Below, in pieces: positions 12,107 through 19,800 of a stretch of 64,000 nucleotides of DNA; positions within the stretch are counted from its first letter, which is position 1; each line of letters opens with the position of its first letter. Below the pieces are notes generated by a model. The model was given only the letters and a program-made list of their open reading frames with translations. It was not told where the DNA came from and searched no databases. Source of the stretch: Lampris incognitus (taxonomy: Eukaryota > Chordata > Actinopteri > Lampriformes > Lampridae); assembly GCF_029633865.1 (NCBI RefSeq), contig NC_079211.1, positions 144,387,998-144,451,997 of the forward strand, read 5' to 3'. The translations under genes were made by a program, and so were the position numbers.

Positions 12107-15100
12107 ATATATGTATATATATATATATACACACATATATATATACTATATGTATATGTATACACACATATATATATATGTATATGTGTATATATATACA
12201 TACACACACACACACACACATATATATATAAAACTTTGTGATACCAGTTAGTCAGCTACCTACTGACTCTTTTGTAAGTTGCTTTGGATAAGAGTATTTG
12301 CTAAATGGGTAAATGCAAAAGTTTTGTTAAAGAGAGATTTTGTTTTGTTTTGTTTTGTTTGCCAGTGTTCGGTGTCCTGCGGCTATGGGATCCAGTCCCG
12401 ACCTGTGTCCTGCAGGGGGCCCTCTAATCCCGAGCCTCTCAGCCCACTGCTCTGCATGCACATGCCCAAGCCCATCACCATTAAAGGCTGCTACACGGGC
12501 GGCTGCAGAGACACGCAGCCCACCCTAGCCCACGCCCTTCCGCCGGACACCGCAGTGGAGGCCACTCGCAACAAACAGGACCCCCTCATGCCCCCCACCC
12601 TGAACCGGACAGAGACGCCAACGTACCGCACATCCGCGCTGCCCCCTGCTCCGACAGAACCCATCCAGACCTCACAGACGTCCACATCCGTACCCACCTC
12701 GCCCCCTAAAACCAGTTAGTTTGCCGGGGCCATCGCTCATAACGGTAGAGGCTAGTCCCCAGCGATGCAGAGGACGGTCAACTGAGCATGCGCAAGTACT
12801 CGTCGCCTCCGTCGTTTGGGTAGGTTAGGGTTGGGGCGGGGTTAGGGTTAAAGTTAGCCAATCGGACGCAGAGTAGGGGCGGGTCTTCCTTAAGAATCCT
12901 AGCGGGGCGTGCGGATGCGACGGCGGAGGCATTTCGCGCATGCCCAGTTGACCGTTCTCTGCGTCGACAGGAACTACCCTCCACCACCCCATTCGTAATA
13001 GCCGAGAGGCGGTCACGCCTCCCCGGGGCTTCCCGCCACGGCTCGCCATGTTTAACCCCCACGTGTTTACCTTCCAGGCGTGTGTGGGCAGCTTCTGCTG
13101 GACGAGCGGGGCGTTGTGGACTTGAGAAACGTGGCTAGCCGCTGCACCGTGTCCATAGGCCGACCCCTGAACGAGGTCATACACGTCACGGTGAAGTCCA
13201 GTTCCTTGGACTGTAGAACAAGTAAGTGTGTGACGCGAGAGAGTGAGTGAGTGACAGCCGCGTGTGTTCGGCGTCGCCCGGCTGGTACGTAACCTTGTGC
13301 TTTGGTGTGGGCAGGGGAGAACGTGGCGTTCTTCGACCGGCTGGTGTTCCTGAGGAAGTGCGAGCAGGCGGAAGGGACCGAGTTCACCAGCAGGACCAAC
13401 GTCCTGTTGGTGCGTCAGGGTCTCCTGACCCCCGGGAACGGGGTTCTGCTCACGTACCATTCCCAGGAGAACAACAAGAAGAGTCATCAGGGTAAGACTA
13501 CGGCTACCAAATTTGCGATGTTTTTTTTTTCTTTCCCCTCGTAAATTTGCGGGGTTTTTTTTCTCGTAAACTCTCCACTTTAATCTCAGGAATTGTGAGT
13601 TTTTTCTCGGAATATTACCCCTCCCCCCTCCTCCCCATCCCCCCAGTGTCGTGTATAAGTCACAACAGTGTGACTGTAGTCTAGGACCCTGCAGCTTTAG
13701 GTTTTACGACAGCCGGTTTACGGCAGTCGGTTTACGGCAGTAGCGCAAGACGTGGTTGATACTGTAAACTACTAATAAGACAGTGGTTCTCGACCTTTTT
13801 GGGGTGCTGGACCCCCTGCGTATTTTTGATCTACCCTGAGGACCCCTCCACCTGATCTTGGGGGAGGGGGGTTGCAATTTGATAGAAACAGTAGAAACTG
13901 CATTTTAAATTGCATTATAGCATTTATTCACTATTTGGGGCAAAAATAAGAGCTTTCAGTTGTAACTTAGATATGGTTAACAAAACAGAATTCTTATGCA
14001 GTAACTTTCAGATATATGTAACAAAACAGAATATGTATTCAGTAACTTTCAGATATATGTAACAAAACAGAATATGTATTCAGTAACTTTCAGATGTATG
14101 TAACAACAGAATTTTTATGCAGTAACTTTTAACAATGCAAACGGGAGCGAGATCTCTTATTAAAATACAATAAATGACACTCGTGAAACAGATGTAATTA
14201 GAGAAAAAAGTCCTGTTACCCTTTATAGTTTAGGTAGATAAAGGTCTCAGTCACATTTGAGTAAAATAATCCTATTTCTATAAATGTCATAGGATCTTTT
14301 TTTTAAAGATATTTTATTTTCACGGACCCCTTGCAATTACACCACGGACCACTAGGGGTCCGCGGACCCCCGGTTGAGAAACACTGTAATAAGACCCGTT
14401 ATAACGGGTCTGACCCTTTAGCCGAGCGGTTAGTGATGTCGCCTTGTGGTGCAGTACACCCCGTATCGAATCCCGCACCGGGCAAGAAAATAACCTGCAC
14501 ACTACTAGGCTGTACGTGTATATGACGTTTACTGTGGCAGCAATAAACACAGTTTGATTCAAAGTCGTGGTCCGAGTTTTGCTGGACGCAACACCCAGAT
14601 GCAGAAAAAAAAATATATCTACGTTTCTAAAAATATCATCCGTCCATCCATTATCTGAACCGCTTATCCTGCTCTCAGGGTCTTTGCAGATTATTGCAAT
14701 AGTAATCTGAAATAACTGAAATATCATTGCATAATGAAAAGCAATGAAAAGCCTTTGCAAAATACTTCTGCTAGATATAGATGAATTGAACGTGAGTTGA
14801 CCTCATCTTGCAAGTGCATGATAGCTAAATTAAGGGAGTTTATCTGTCCCCAGGGTAGAGTTTCAAGAAAAAAACTCTATAAAAAAAAACTAAAAACAAA
14901 TTTGTATTTGTTAGAGTTAGGTTGTGTTAGCTGTGGGAAAAAAAAAGATTTGTGTCTCAATGATGACATTTTAATACTTTTTCAGTATGTTGAAAATTAA
15001 AACGTGCCAGAGTTTCACCGTTTCTGGGCTCGTCCCCAACCCAGACTTTATAACTTCCCCTCCATAAATAAAGTAATAAAAACGGTTAAATTCATTCAAG

Positions 15101-16271
15101 CTTTAATTTGCATTTTTTCGTAATAATTTAAAAAGACATATTTGAAATTCATATGGTTTGTATTTGTGCAATTTGCACATTTTTATAGTTAAATGTCGCT
15201 GTCCCTCACTCATCTGTCATTACATCACACCCAACGTTTTAGAGCGATAACGTTTTTCAAACAACAACAATGTGGTTGCCATGGAAACGAGAAGTGCCAG
15301 AGGCGCGTGAGCAGTCACGGCAGAAGCATGACTTCTTCATGTGCACAAATGGAAGTAATGTGAAGATGTGCATATACGTCCTGATCTGAGAGCATGGTTA
15401 TTAGGCGTCATTACCAAACAAGGTACTATCTGAGTATTTTAGTTCAGAAATAAGACATTTCACTTTATTCATGTATATTCATTGTACATTGTATGCCAGC
15501 TAACAAGTTAGCTTAGCAAGTCTGAGACTTAGCCAACTTTTTCTCCAAAAAGTGAAAATTGTCATTACCATCACATGTTGCTGTCATAATTTTGAAAAAA
15601 TAGCATCATAATATCAAACTTATTTTGTAGGACGATCAAAGCTATACTAGGATATTTGTCCCAGACCACTTAATAGAGCTTTTGAAAAAACATTTTTTTT
15701 AAAGAATTTTTTTTTTCAAAATGTCAAAAGCCAAAAGTGCTCCAAATTGAAGAATCGCCCTAAAGTGATTGAGTCGAAATTTAAAATGTTCTTTGCCTCG
15801 CAGATTGTGACGTCCAGCTGTTCTCGCCCAGCGGTGTCTTCGAGAACCCTACAACGCCGAGCAACAACCACACCTGTCGAGTCCTCATCAATGCGCCGCC
15901 CTCGGTGAAGATCAGAATCCAGGCACTGCACATAGGACTCGTGTTCAACACCACCAACAGCCGGACCACCTACATCATGGTGCGGAGAACCTCTCTGGCA
16001 TGGGCTGTTGTCCCACTGTCTTTTAACGTGCAGCCGATACCAGCAATCGCTATGTGTGCATAAGTTGTTGAAAACAGCCTGTCTTATATTTGTTCATTTA
16101 CAATTTTACCAGATCCGGGACATGGATGTCTTAAAGACCAACGTGTTTAAAGGCCAGCAGCTTTTTCTCTGGAAGTCATCTGGAAACATGGCCGAGATAG
16201 AGTTCCACGGGGACTACCTGCAATCCAAAGGCAGCTTCAGAGCGGAGTATTCCTTCGTGGGGACTCAGTAG
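24..16271 (+). CDS. adamts13: ADAMTS13, von Willebrand factor-cleaving protease (5'-partial, 21 exons)
   Basis: Secreted metalloprotease that cuts von Willebrand factor in plasma; the catalytic domain lies left of the window. Exons: 24-128, 243-394, 522-585, 1021-1147, 2125-2273, 2383-2503, 3204-3284, 3382-3563, 5171-5327, 6354-6483, 6575-6754, 8019-8217, 8335-8440, 8527-8656, 9155-9331, 9426-9630, 12366-12714, 13078-13221, 13315-13491, 15804-15979, 16113-16271. All junctions are GT-AG, and the total of 3,270 nt gives 1,089 codons plus TAG without a frameshift. Domain order: disintegrin-like end ([11 protein letters not shown]), TSP1-1 ([17 protein letters not shown]), Cys-rich, spacer ([13 protein letters not shown] to [11 protein letters not shown]), TSP1-2 to TSP1-8, a Pro/Thr-rich linker (exon 12366-12714), CUB1 (exons 13078-13491) and CUB2 (15804-16271). 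The order and the eight TSP1 repeats match human ADAMTS13; CUB domains separate it from other ADAMTS members. The human Cys-rich RGD is absent (SRGSQ here). Introns carry SINEs, MITEs and an intact Tc1-type transposon. Exon edges are read by eye. Confidence 0.96.
1271..1708 (+). mobile_element. tRNA-derived SINE, family B, copy 1
   Basis: The head has a tRNA-like A box (TGGCGCAGCGG) and B box (GGTTCGAATCCC), followed by a tRNA-unrelated body ending in GGGTAATTGGCC...ATTGGGAAGAAAATGGGG. The same about 400-bp unit recurs at 6829-7694 (-), 17829-18255 (-), 55434-55840 (-) and 57008-57430 (+). Flanks AAAACAAGC and AAAATAAGC may be the target-site duplication. It lies in an adamts13 intron. It is not a functional tRNA gene because the acceptor stem and trailer do not pair. 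Confidence 0.85.
1781..1835. repeat. 15-bp perfect inverted repeat around tandem decamers
   Basis: Positions 1781-1795 (AGGTTGAATCGGTTC) are the exact reverse complement of 1821-1835. The 25-nt loop is built from repeats of CCAGATGTGT. It lies in an adamts13 intron about 70 bp beyond a SINE. It may be a small hairpin or the remnant of a palindromic insertion; no function can be assigned. Confidence 0.7.
3604..3965 (+). mobile_element. tRNA-derived SINE, family A variant with different 3' tail
   Basis: It begins GGGCGGCACGGTGGCCCAGTGG (A-box-like), continues with a B-box region (CTGGTTTCGGACCC, diverged) and the family A body (GTGGAGTTGGCATGTTCTCC). The 3' half differs from the other family A copies: it carries a GCTGCAGCTGCCCACCGCTCC and GGGTTAAATGCGGAGGAC tail of a kind common in fish SINEs. 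It lies in the adamts13 intron 3564-5170, the largest early intron. Confidence 0.75.
4043..4171 (-). mobile_element. SINE family A, 3'-end fragment (reverse)
   Basis: The reverse complement reads as the family A tail: GGCCCTGTGATGGCC, then the GCCTGCCGCCCAGTGACTGC block, then CAGGATAAGCGGTTTGGG and a TGGATGGATG end. The tRNA-like head is missing, as expected of a 5'-truncated retroposed copy. It lies in the same intron as the preceding SINE. The remaining intron sequence to 5170 holds nothing I recognise. Confidence 0.7.
5999..6325 (+). mobile_element. tRNA-derived SINE, family A, near full length
   Basis: It opens GGCGGCACGGTGGCGCGG, has the B box GGTTCGAGCCCC, the body GTGGAGTTTGCATGTTCTCC...GTGTCTGCGTGGGTTTCC, a (GT)n run at about 6190-6219, and the tail GATGGCCTGTCCAGGGC ending near GGGTGGATAATGG. 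It lies in the adamts13 intron 5328-6353 and ends about 30 bp before the acceptor of the next exon. Confidence 0.82.
6829..7694 (-). mobile_element. SINE family B, copy 2, split by another insertion
   Basis: The body and tail occupy 6829-7008 (reverse) and the head with B box lies at about 7434-7694 (GGATTCGAACC in reverse orientation). The two halves join smoothly if 7009-7433 is removed, and together match family B copies elsewhere in the window. It lies in the adamts13 intron 6755-8018. Confidence 0.8.
7009..7433. mobile_element. 425-bp inverted-repeat DNA element nested in a SINE
   Basis: The termini are exact 10-bp inverted repeats: CCAGATAGCA at 7009-7018 and TGCTATCTGG at 7424-7433. 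The interior is made of diverged repeats of a GGGCCATATTTGCC / GGCCCACATTTG-like motif. No coding capacity is seen. It interrupts a family B SINE, so it inserted later. The target duplication is obscured by the adjacent poly-G run. The superfamily cannot be assigned by eye. Confidence 0.7.
7735..7773. repeat. 15-bp perfect hairpin
   Basis: GAATCCTAAGTTGCT at 7735-7749 pairs exactly with AGCAACTTAGGATTC at 7759-7773 across a 9-nt loop. It lies in an adamts13 intron. No flanking element was recognised and no function can be assigned. Confidence 0.7.
8763..9087. mobile_element. Short inverted-repeat element, possible MITE
   Basis: The ends TACATGGGTGTAACC (about 8763-8777) and GGCTACACCCATGTA (about 9073-9087) are inverted repeats with one mismatch, enclosing about 300 bp of non-coding sequence. 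A stretch near its right end (CAGAATAAAAAGGT) also occurs near 1945, so a diverged second copy may exist there. It lies in the adamts13 intron 8657-9154. Confidence 0.55.
9353..9390. repeat. (AC)n microsatellite
   Basis: An interrupted CA dinucleotide run lies in the short adamts13 intron 9332-9425, between two TSP1-encoding exons. It fills nearly half of the intron. Confidence 0.85.
10191..11807 (-). mobile_element. Intact Tc1/mariner DD38E (Intruder-like) transposon
   Basis: The 1,617-bp element has inverted ends CACTACCGTTCAAAAGTTTG (10191) and its reverse complement ending at 11807, flanked by TA on both sides inside short TA runs, as expected for Tc1/mariner. It encodes one uninterrupted transposase on the minus strand (10353-11396). 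The catalytic spacing is DD38E, the signature published for the Intruder family, a sister of DD34E/Tc1. It sits in antisense orientation in the adamts13 intron 9631-12365. Two rearranged derivatives with near-identical sequence lie in asb6 introns at 50724-51920 and 53880-55076. Confidence 0.92.
10353..11396 (-). CDS. Tc1/mariner DD38E transposase, full length (347 aa)
   Basis: This cut-and-paste transposase binds its own terminal repeats and inserts at TA. Residues 1-56 form the first helix-turn-helix ([20 protein letters not shown]), followed by a GRPR AT-hook-like motif (residues 59-62) and a second helix-turn-helix to about 115. The catalytic triad is D154 (FWTDES), D244 ([10 protein letters not shown]) and E283 ([11 protein letters not shown]). 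There are 38 residues between D244 and E283, hence DD38E rather than the DD34E of Tc1 and Sleeping Beauty. There is no stop, frameshift or missing key residue, and the length is normal for the family. The start at ATG 11396 ([10 protein letters not shown]) is the only reasonable one. It is probably functional or very recently inactivated. Confidence 0.93.
   Translation of the reverse strand: MARKRELSSETRQSILVLRNEGYSMREIAKKLKISYTGVYYSLQRTAQTGSNQSRKRSGRPRCTTEQEDKYIRVSSLRNRRLTGPQLASSLNSTRKTPVSTSTVKRRLRDSGLQGRVAKKKPYLRLTNKRKRLRWAKEHRHWTEEDWKKVFWTDESKFEVFGSQRRTFVRRRTNEKMLEECLTPSVKHGGGNVMVWGCFGAGKVGDLYRVKGILNKEGYHSILQRHAIPSGQRLIGANFILQQDNDPKHTSKLCKNYLEQKQAAGILSVMEWPAQSPDLNPIELLWEQLDRMVRKKCPSNQSNLWELLLEAWGAISPDYLNKLTARMPKVCNAVIAANGGFFDESKV
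12077..12230. repeat. (TA)n/(TG)n/(CA)n compound microsatellite
   Basis: Alternating TATATA, GTGTGT and ACACAC blocks create a self-complementary AT/GT tract about 135 bp upstream of the adamts13 exon at 12366. Confidence 0.88.
12763..12966. mobile_element. About 200-bp foldback MITE
   Basis: Positions 12767-12793 and 12936-12962 are 27-bp inverted repeats with two mismatches (core ACGGTCAACTG / CAGTTGACCGT). Weaker pairing continues inward (CGCCTCCGTCG against CGACGGCGGAGG) and outward to about 12763/12966. The loop contains several TTAGGG-like motifs. It lies in the adamts13 intron 12715-13077, immediately before CUB1. No coding capacity. Confidence 0.75.
13781..14386. mobile_element. hAT-type MITE with 8-bp target duplication
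   Basis: The 606-bp element starts CAGTGGTTCTCGACC and ends GGTTGAGAAACACTG (imperfect inverted ends typical of fish hAT non-autonomous elements). It is flanked by an exact 8-bp direct repeat TAATAAGA at 13773-13780 and 14387-14394. The interior holds about three tandem copies of a 40- to 50-bp unit containing CAGTAACTTTCAGATATATG. No transposase is encoded. It lies in the adamts13 intron 13492-15803. Confidence 0.9.
14405..14545 (+). mobile_element. Third tRNA-like SINE family (fragment)
   Basis: TTTAGCCGAGCGGTTAGTG resembles an A box and GTATCGAATCCC a B box, 30-60 bp apart, followed by a short unrelated body. The sequence differs from families A and B. It abuts the hAT element. The tRNA stems do not close, so a functional tRNA gene is unlikely. 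Confidence 0.55.
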
Positions 16272-16419
16272 TCTAAAGGAGTTCGTATACATGCTTACTA
16301 CACATATTGTAAGTTCTGCAACATGCAATATATTAAATATTTTCCAAACGAACGCCCAAGTAGTCTTTAGCCTCTTGACGAATAAGCAGAAAAAGAACCT
16401 TTTATGATCACGGCATTGC

Positions 16420-16425
16420 TTTATT
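16420..16425 (-). promoter_or_regulatory. Candidate crat polyadenylation signal
   Basis: TTTATT on the + strand reads AATAAA on the minus strand, 470 bp past the crat stop. If used, the crat 3' UTR would run into the region that the adamts13 3' UTR also crosses. Confidence 0.4.
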
Positions 16426-16639
16426 ACTTGTAAACCACAAGAATGCAGCAATAACTGACGTCAACTGACATATATTGAAGAAAACATCAAACAAAAAACA
16501 CTCAACAGCTCGGTAGTCAACGCAGCATAAAAATGTTATAAAGTTATTCTGAAATCACAGTAAATTAGCAAAGACTGAAAGAAAAAAATATTTCTGCCCT
16601 CGCCTAAGAATAAATCTGTTTTATGTATTGTAGACAACA

Positions 16640-16645
16640 AATAAA
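16640..16645 (+). promoter_or_regulatory. Candidate adamts13 polyadenylation signal
   Basis: AATAAA lies 369 bp after the adamts13 stop codon, the best match in the 3' flank, and 250 bp before the convergent crat stop codon. Confidence 0.5.
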
Positions 16646-16894
16646 GAGCATAATTTCCCTTGTCAACGCTCGCCTTTCCACCGGGACGGTTTAGCTTTGA
16701 CGCTCACGTATTATACTTCTTATGACTCCAGACTCTCCCCCCTCGGTCCAACTCGTCAGTGCAATGTGCTTCGCCTCTACTGCCGGTGCAGCTTTATGCC
16801 AATATGGCTTTCTGCCACTACTTCCAGCAGAGGCGTAATCCCACTTCCCATACTGTCCAGTGGGGCACACGCTATCTCACGCTGCTGTGTGAGA

Positions 16895-19800
16895 TCACTG
16901 CTTGGCCTTGGCCGTGTCCTCCAGGAGAGCTCTCATGTCCAACAGAGCATCCTCTACTACTTGGGCAAACTTGGCAGCGTGGGTTTCCTCACAGCTGTTG
17001 AAGGCCGTGATGGAGATGTTGATGTGTTCTTCCATGGGGTTGTAACACACTCCGTAACCATCTGGTACCGCTGGTCCGAAACACATTACGCAGTCTGTCT
17101 TGGAGCTCACCTGGCCAAGGAGAAACAAAGAACAAAAGCAAATAATCATATAAGGAATTTTCTGAACTGGCTGATTTAGTCGCATTAAATCTTGTCTGTT
17201 TTTAGTTACAAACTACCTGACTGGTGGAGAGATTGTAATGCAGCGCCACAGCGTAGGAAGTATCCATGAATATCTCGGGCATGGACGTCAGGTCCTCTAT
17301 GCTTTGCAGTTTCAGCCCCAGAAGGTGTCTGTCTATGGCTTGCCCGTGAATTGCCTAATCGGAAACATCGAGTAAAACCCGAGATGAAGCTGAACACCAC
17401 GGACAGACGCGATCAAGCTGATATTTGTATGGATGCGAGTGTCGGTTTTTACATTGTTTGTGTACTCCCTGTGAGTCTGGATAGCCTTCTGCAGCAATGC
17501 CACCTTCTCTGTGTCCTGTCGGCACATGAGTCAAAAACGATGTCTGAGGAGGCCGGTCATACGGTTTGCATGTATGATTAATGTAAATGATCCAGGTTTG
17601 AAGAGCAGGTTTACCTTATGAGCCGAGTCTTCCATGGCCTGAACAAATTTGAGCGAGTCCACGGTTACGGTGCGGATCGTGTCTGTCCGGCCATATTTGA
17701 ACATTCGTAAGGACGCACTCTCGTAGGTAGAGCAGCATGTTTTATACATCCTAAAAAGAGTGTATATGATTGTAACTCACTGACTGTTTGAGTATGATGT
17801 TAAAAAATAAACAGGTTTTGTTTTTTTAACCCCCCCCCTTTTTTTTTTTCTCTCCAATTGTACTTGGCCAATTACCCCACTCTTCCGAGCCGTCCTGGTC
17901 GCTGCTCCACCCCCTCTGCCGATCCGGGGAGGGCTGCAGACTACCGCATGCCTCCTCCCATACATGTGGAGTCGCCAGCCGCTGCTTTTCACCTGACAGT
18001 GAGGAGTTTCACCAGGGGGGCGTAGCACGTGGGAGGATCACGCTATTCCCCCCAGTTCCCACTCCCCCCCGAAAAGGCGCCCCGACCGACCAGAGGAGGC
18101 GCTAGTGCAGCGACCAGGACACACTCCCACACCCGGCTTCCCGCCCGCAGACACGGCCAATAGGGTCTGTAGACGCCCAACCAAGCCGGAGGCAATGGGG
18201 ATTCGAACCGCCGAACCCCGTATTGGTAGGCAACGGAATAGCCACCCAGACGCCCTGAACATGTATTTCTATTAAAAGTATCATTAAACTCACCTGAAGT
18301 AAGCAAGCTGAAGAGCCATTTGAACAAATGCATCGGGGCTCATCTGGTGTCGCTTGGGAACATTTTTTCCGAAATGAGAAAACGAAAGTACTTTCACATC
18401 CAGGTCATGGACCATTCTGATGAAACAGAAGAAAGTCACTTGCACAGAGGAACCTCCACCGACGCAACAAATTACGAGGGACAAGGATCACAACTTGTCT
18501 AAACATACATGTTCATATTTTGTTTGGCCTTTTCAATGTCTCTCTTGACCTCAGGAGTGATGTTAAAACGCAGTTTTTGAGGCATGGCCAGAGGAACCAT
18601 GGGAGCACGGACCATTTCAGTCTTTTGCCTGTTGAGAAAAAAAATAAATAAATAAAAATGATTACTTGTTGGTTCACAGTCACACATGCTAGACACTAAC
18701 CCATCAAGTGACGTTATGCAATAGATGTAACTTACATGTAGTTGACAACGTAATCAATTAGAAAGACAATGGGAGGCCCTTCAGATGGCGCGTGCTCATA
18801 AACCAGTCCACAGGTGCCATCTTCACCGACGATAAACTGAGGATGGATAACAAACGGAGTTTACAACAGGCTCAAATTCTCATTCGCTGCCCTTAGTAAA
18901 ACATTAAATAGGATTATATTCCAAGTAATCAGTGGAAAAACAAAACTGGTTAAAACTCGGATGAAAATCCAAACTCGTGGTGAAACTGAATGCTGAACCT
19001 GCAGGGTCTTATCAAACCAGCGGTTGCCACTGTTCCAGCGAGCACCTCCTCCATGCAGCATCTGGGCCGCCACACGGCTGTGGTACAGTTCATCCGACAC
19101 AGACGGCATGGGGGCATCCAGGCAAACTGCGAAGATGCTCTTCTGGATGGAGCGGACCGACTCCTTATTCGTCTTATCTAAGTGGGGGGAAAAGCTAGAG
19201 AGTAAGCCATCTCTCCCCCCCTCAGGCCTACGACGAAAAACTTTCTCATCGTTTCTTAAGACATTTTCACGACGGTGACTTTAAATAATCCTCGAGACTG
19301 ATTCGGCTGATTTGCTACACGGGCTTTTCCGGACGGTTCTCCTCCTCTCGAGCCTCACCCTTGATCAGGTTATTGTAGGCCTTGCCCCAGGTGTTGCGGT
19401 GCTGGGAGGTTAGGATGCCGATGGGCTCCTTGTTGGTCTGCAAGGACGAGTTCCAGATCTTCTCCAGCTGCATGTAGATCTGGTCCACGGTCAGCGGGGA
19501 TCCATCGCTGTTGTACACATCCAAGACAAAGAACTGCGGCGAGAGAGAAAAAAGAAGAAGAAAAGCCATGTCTGAAAGTGGAGTTGATGAAACGATGTGA
19601 CTGGTTTGCTTTTAAACGTACTGCCGGCACGTTGGAAAGACTCAAGTAGCGGAGCGCCAGCACCATCTAGAGTACCTGGAAGTTGTGGACCACAGTGATG
19701 TGAGTGGGAGGTTTTTTTCCGATGGCGTGATTCACTAGTGTGTCTTTCTTTGGTCCGGGGACGCGGCTGGAGGACAGGATCTGGTAATACTGGGCCATGC

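Noticed and set aside
12827-12855. Interstitial telomeric repeat
   Set aside because: Only a few imperfect TTAGGG-like hexamers inside the loop of a foldback MITE; too short to be a telomere relic.
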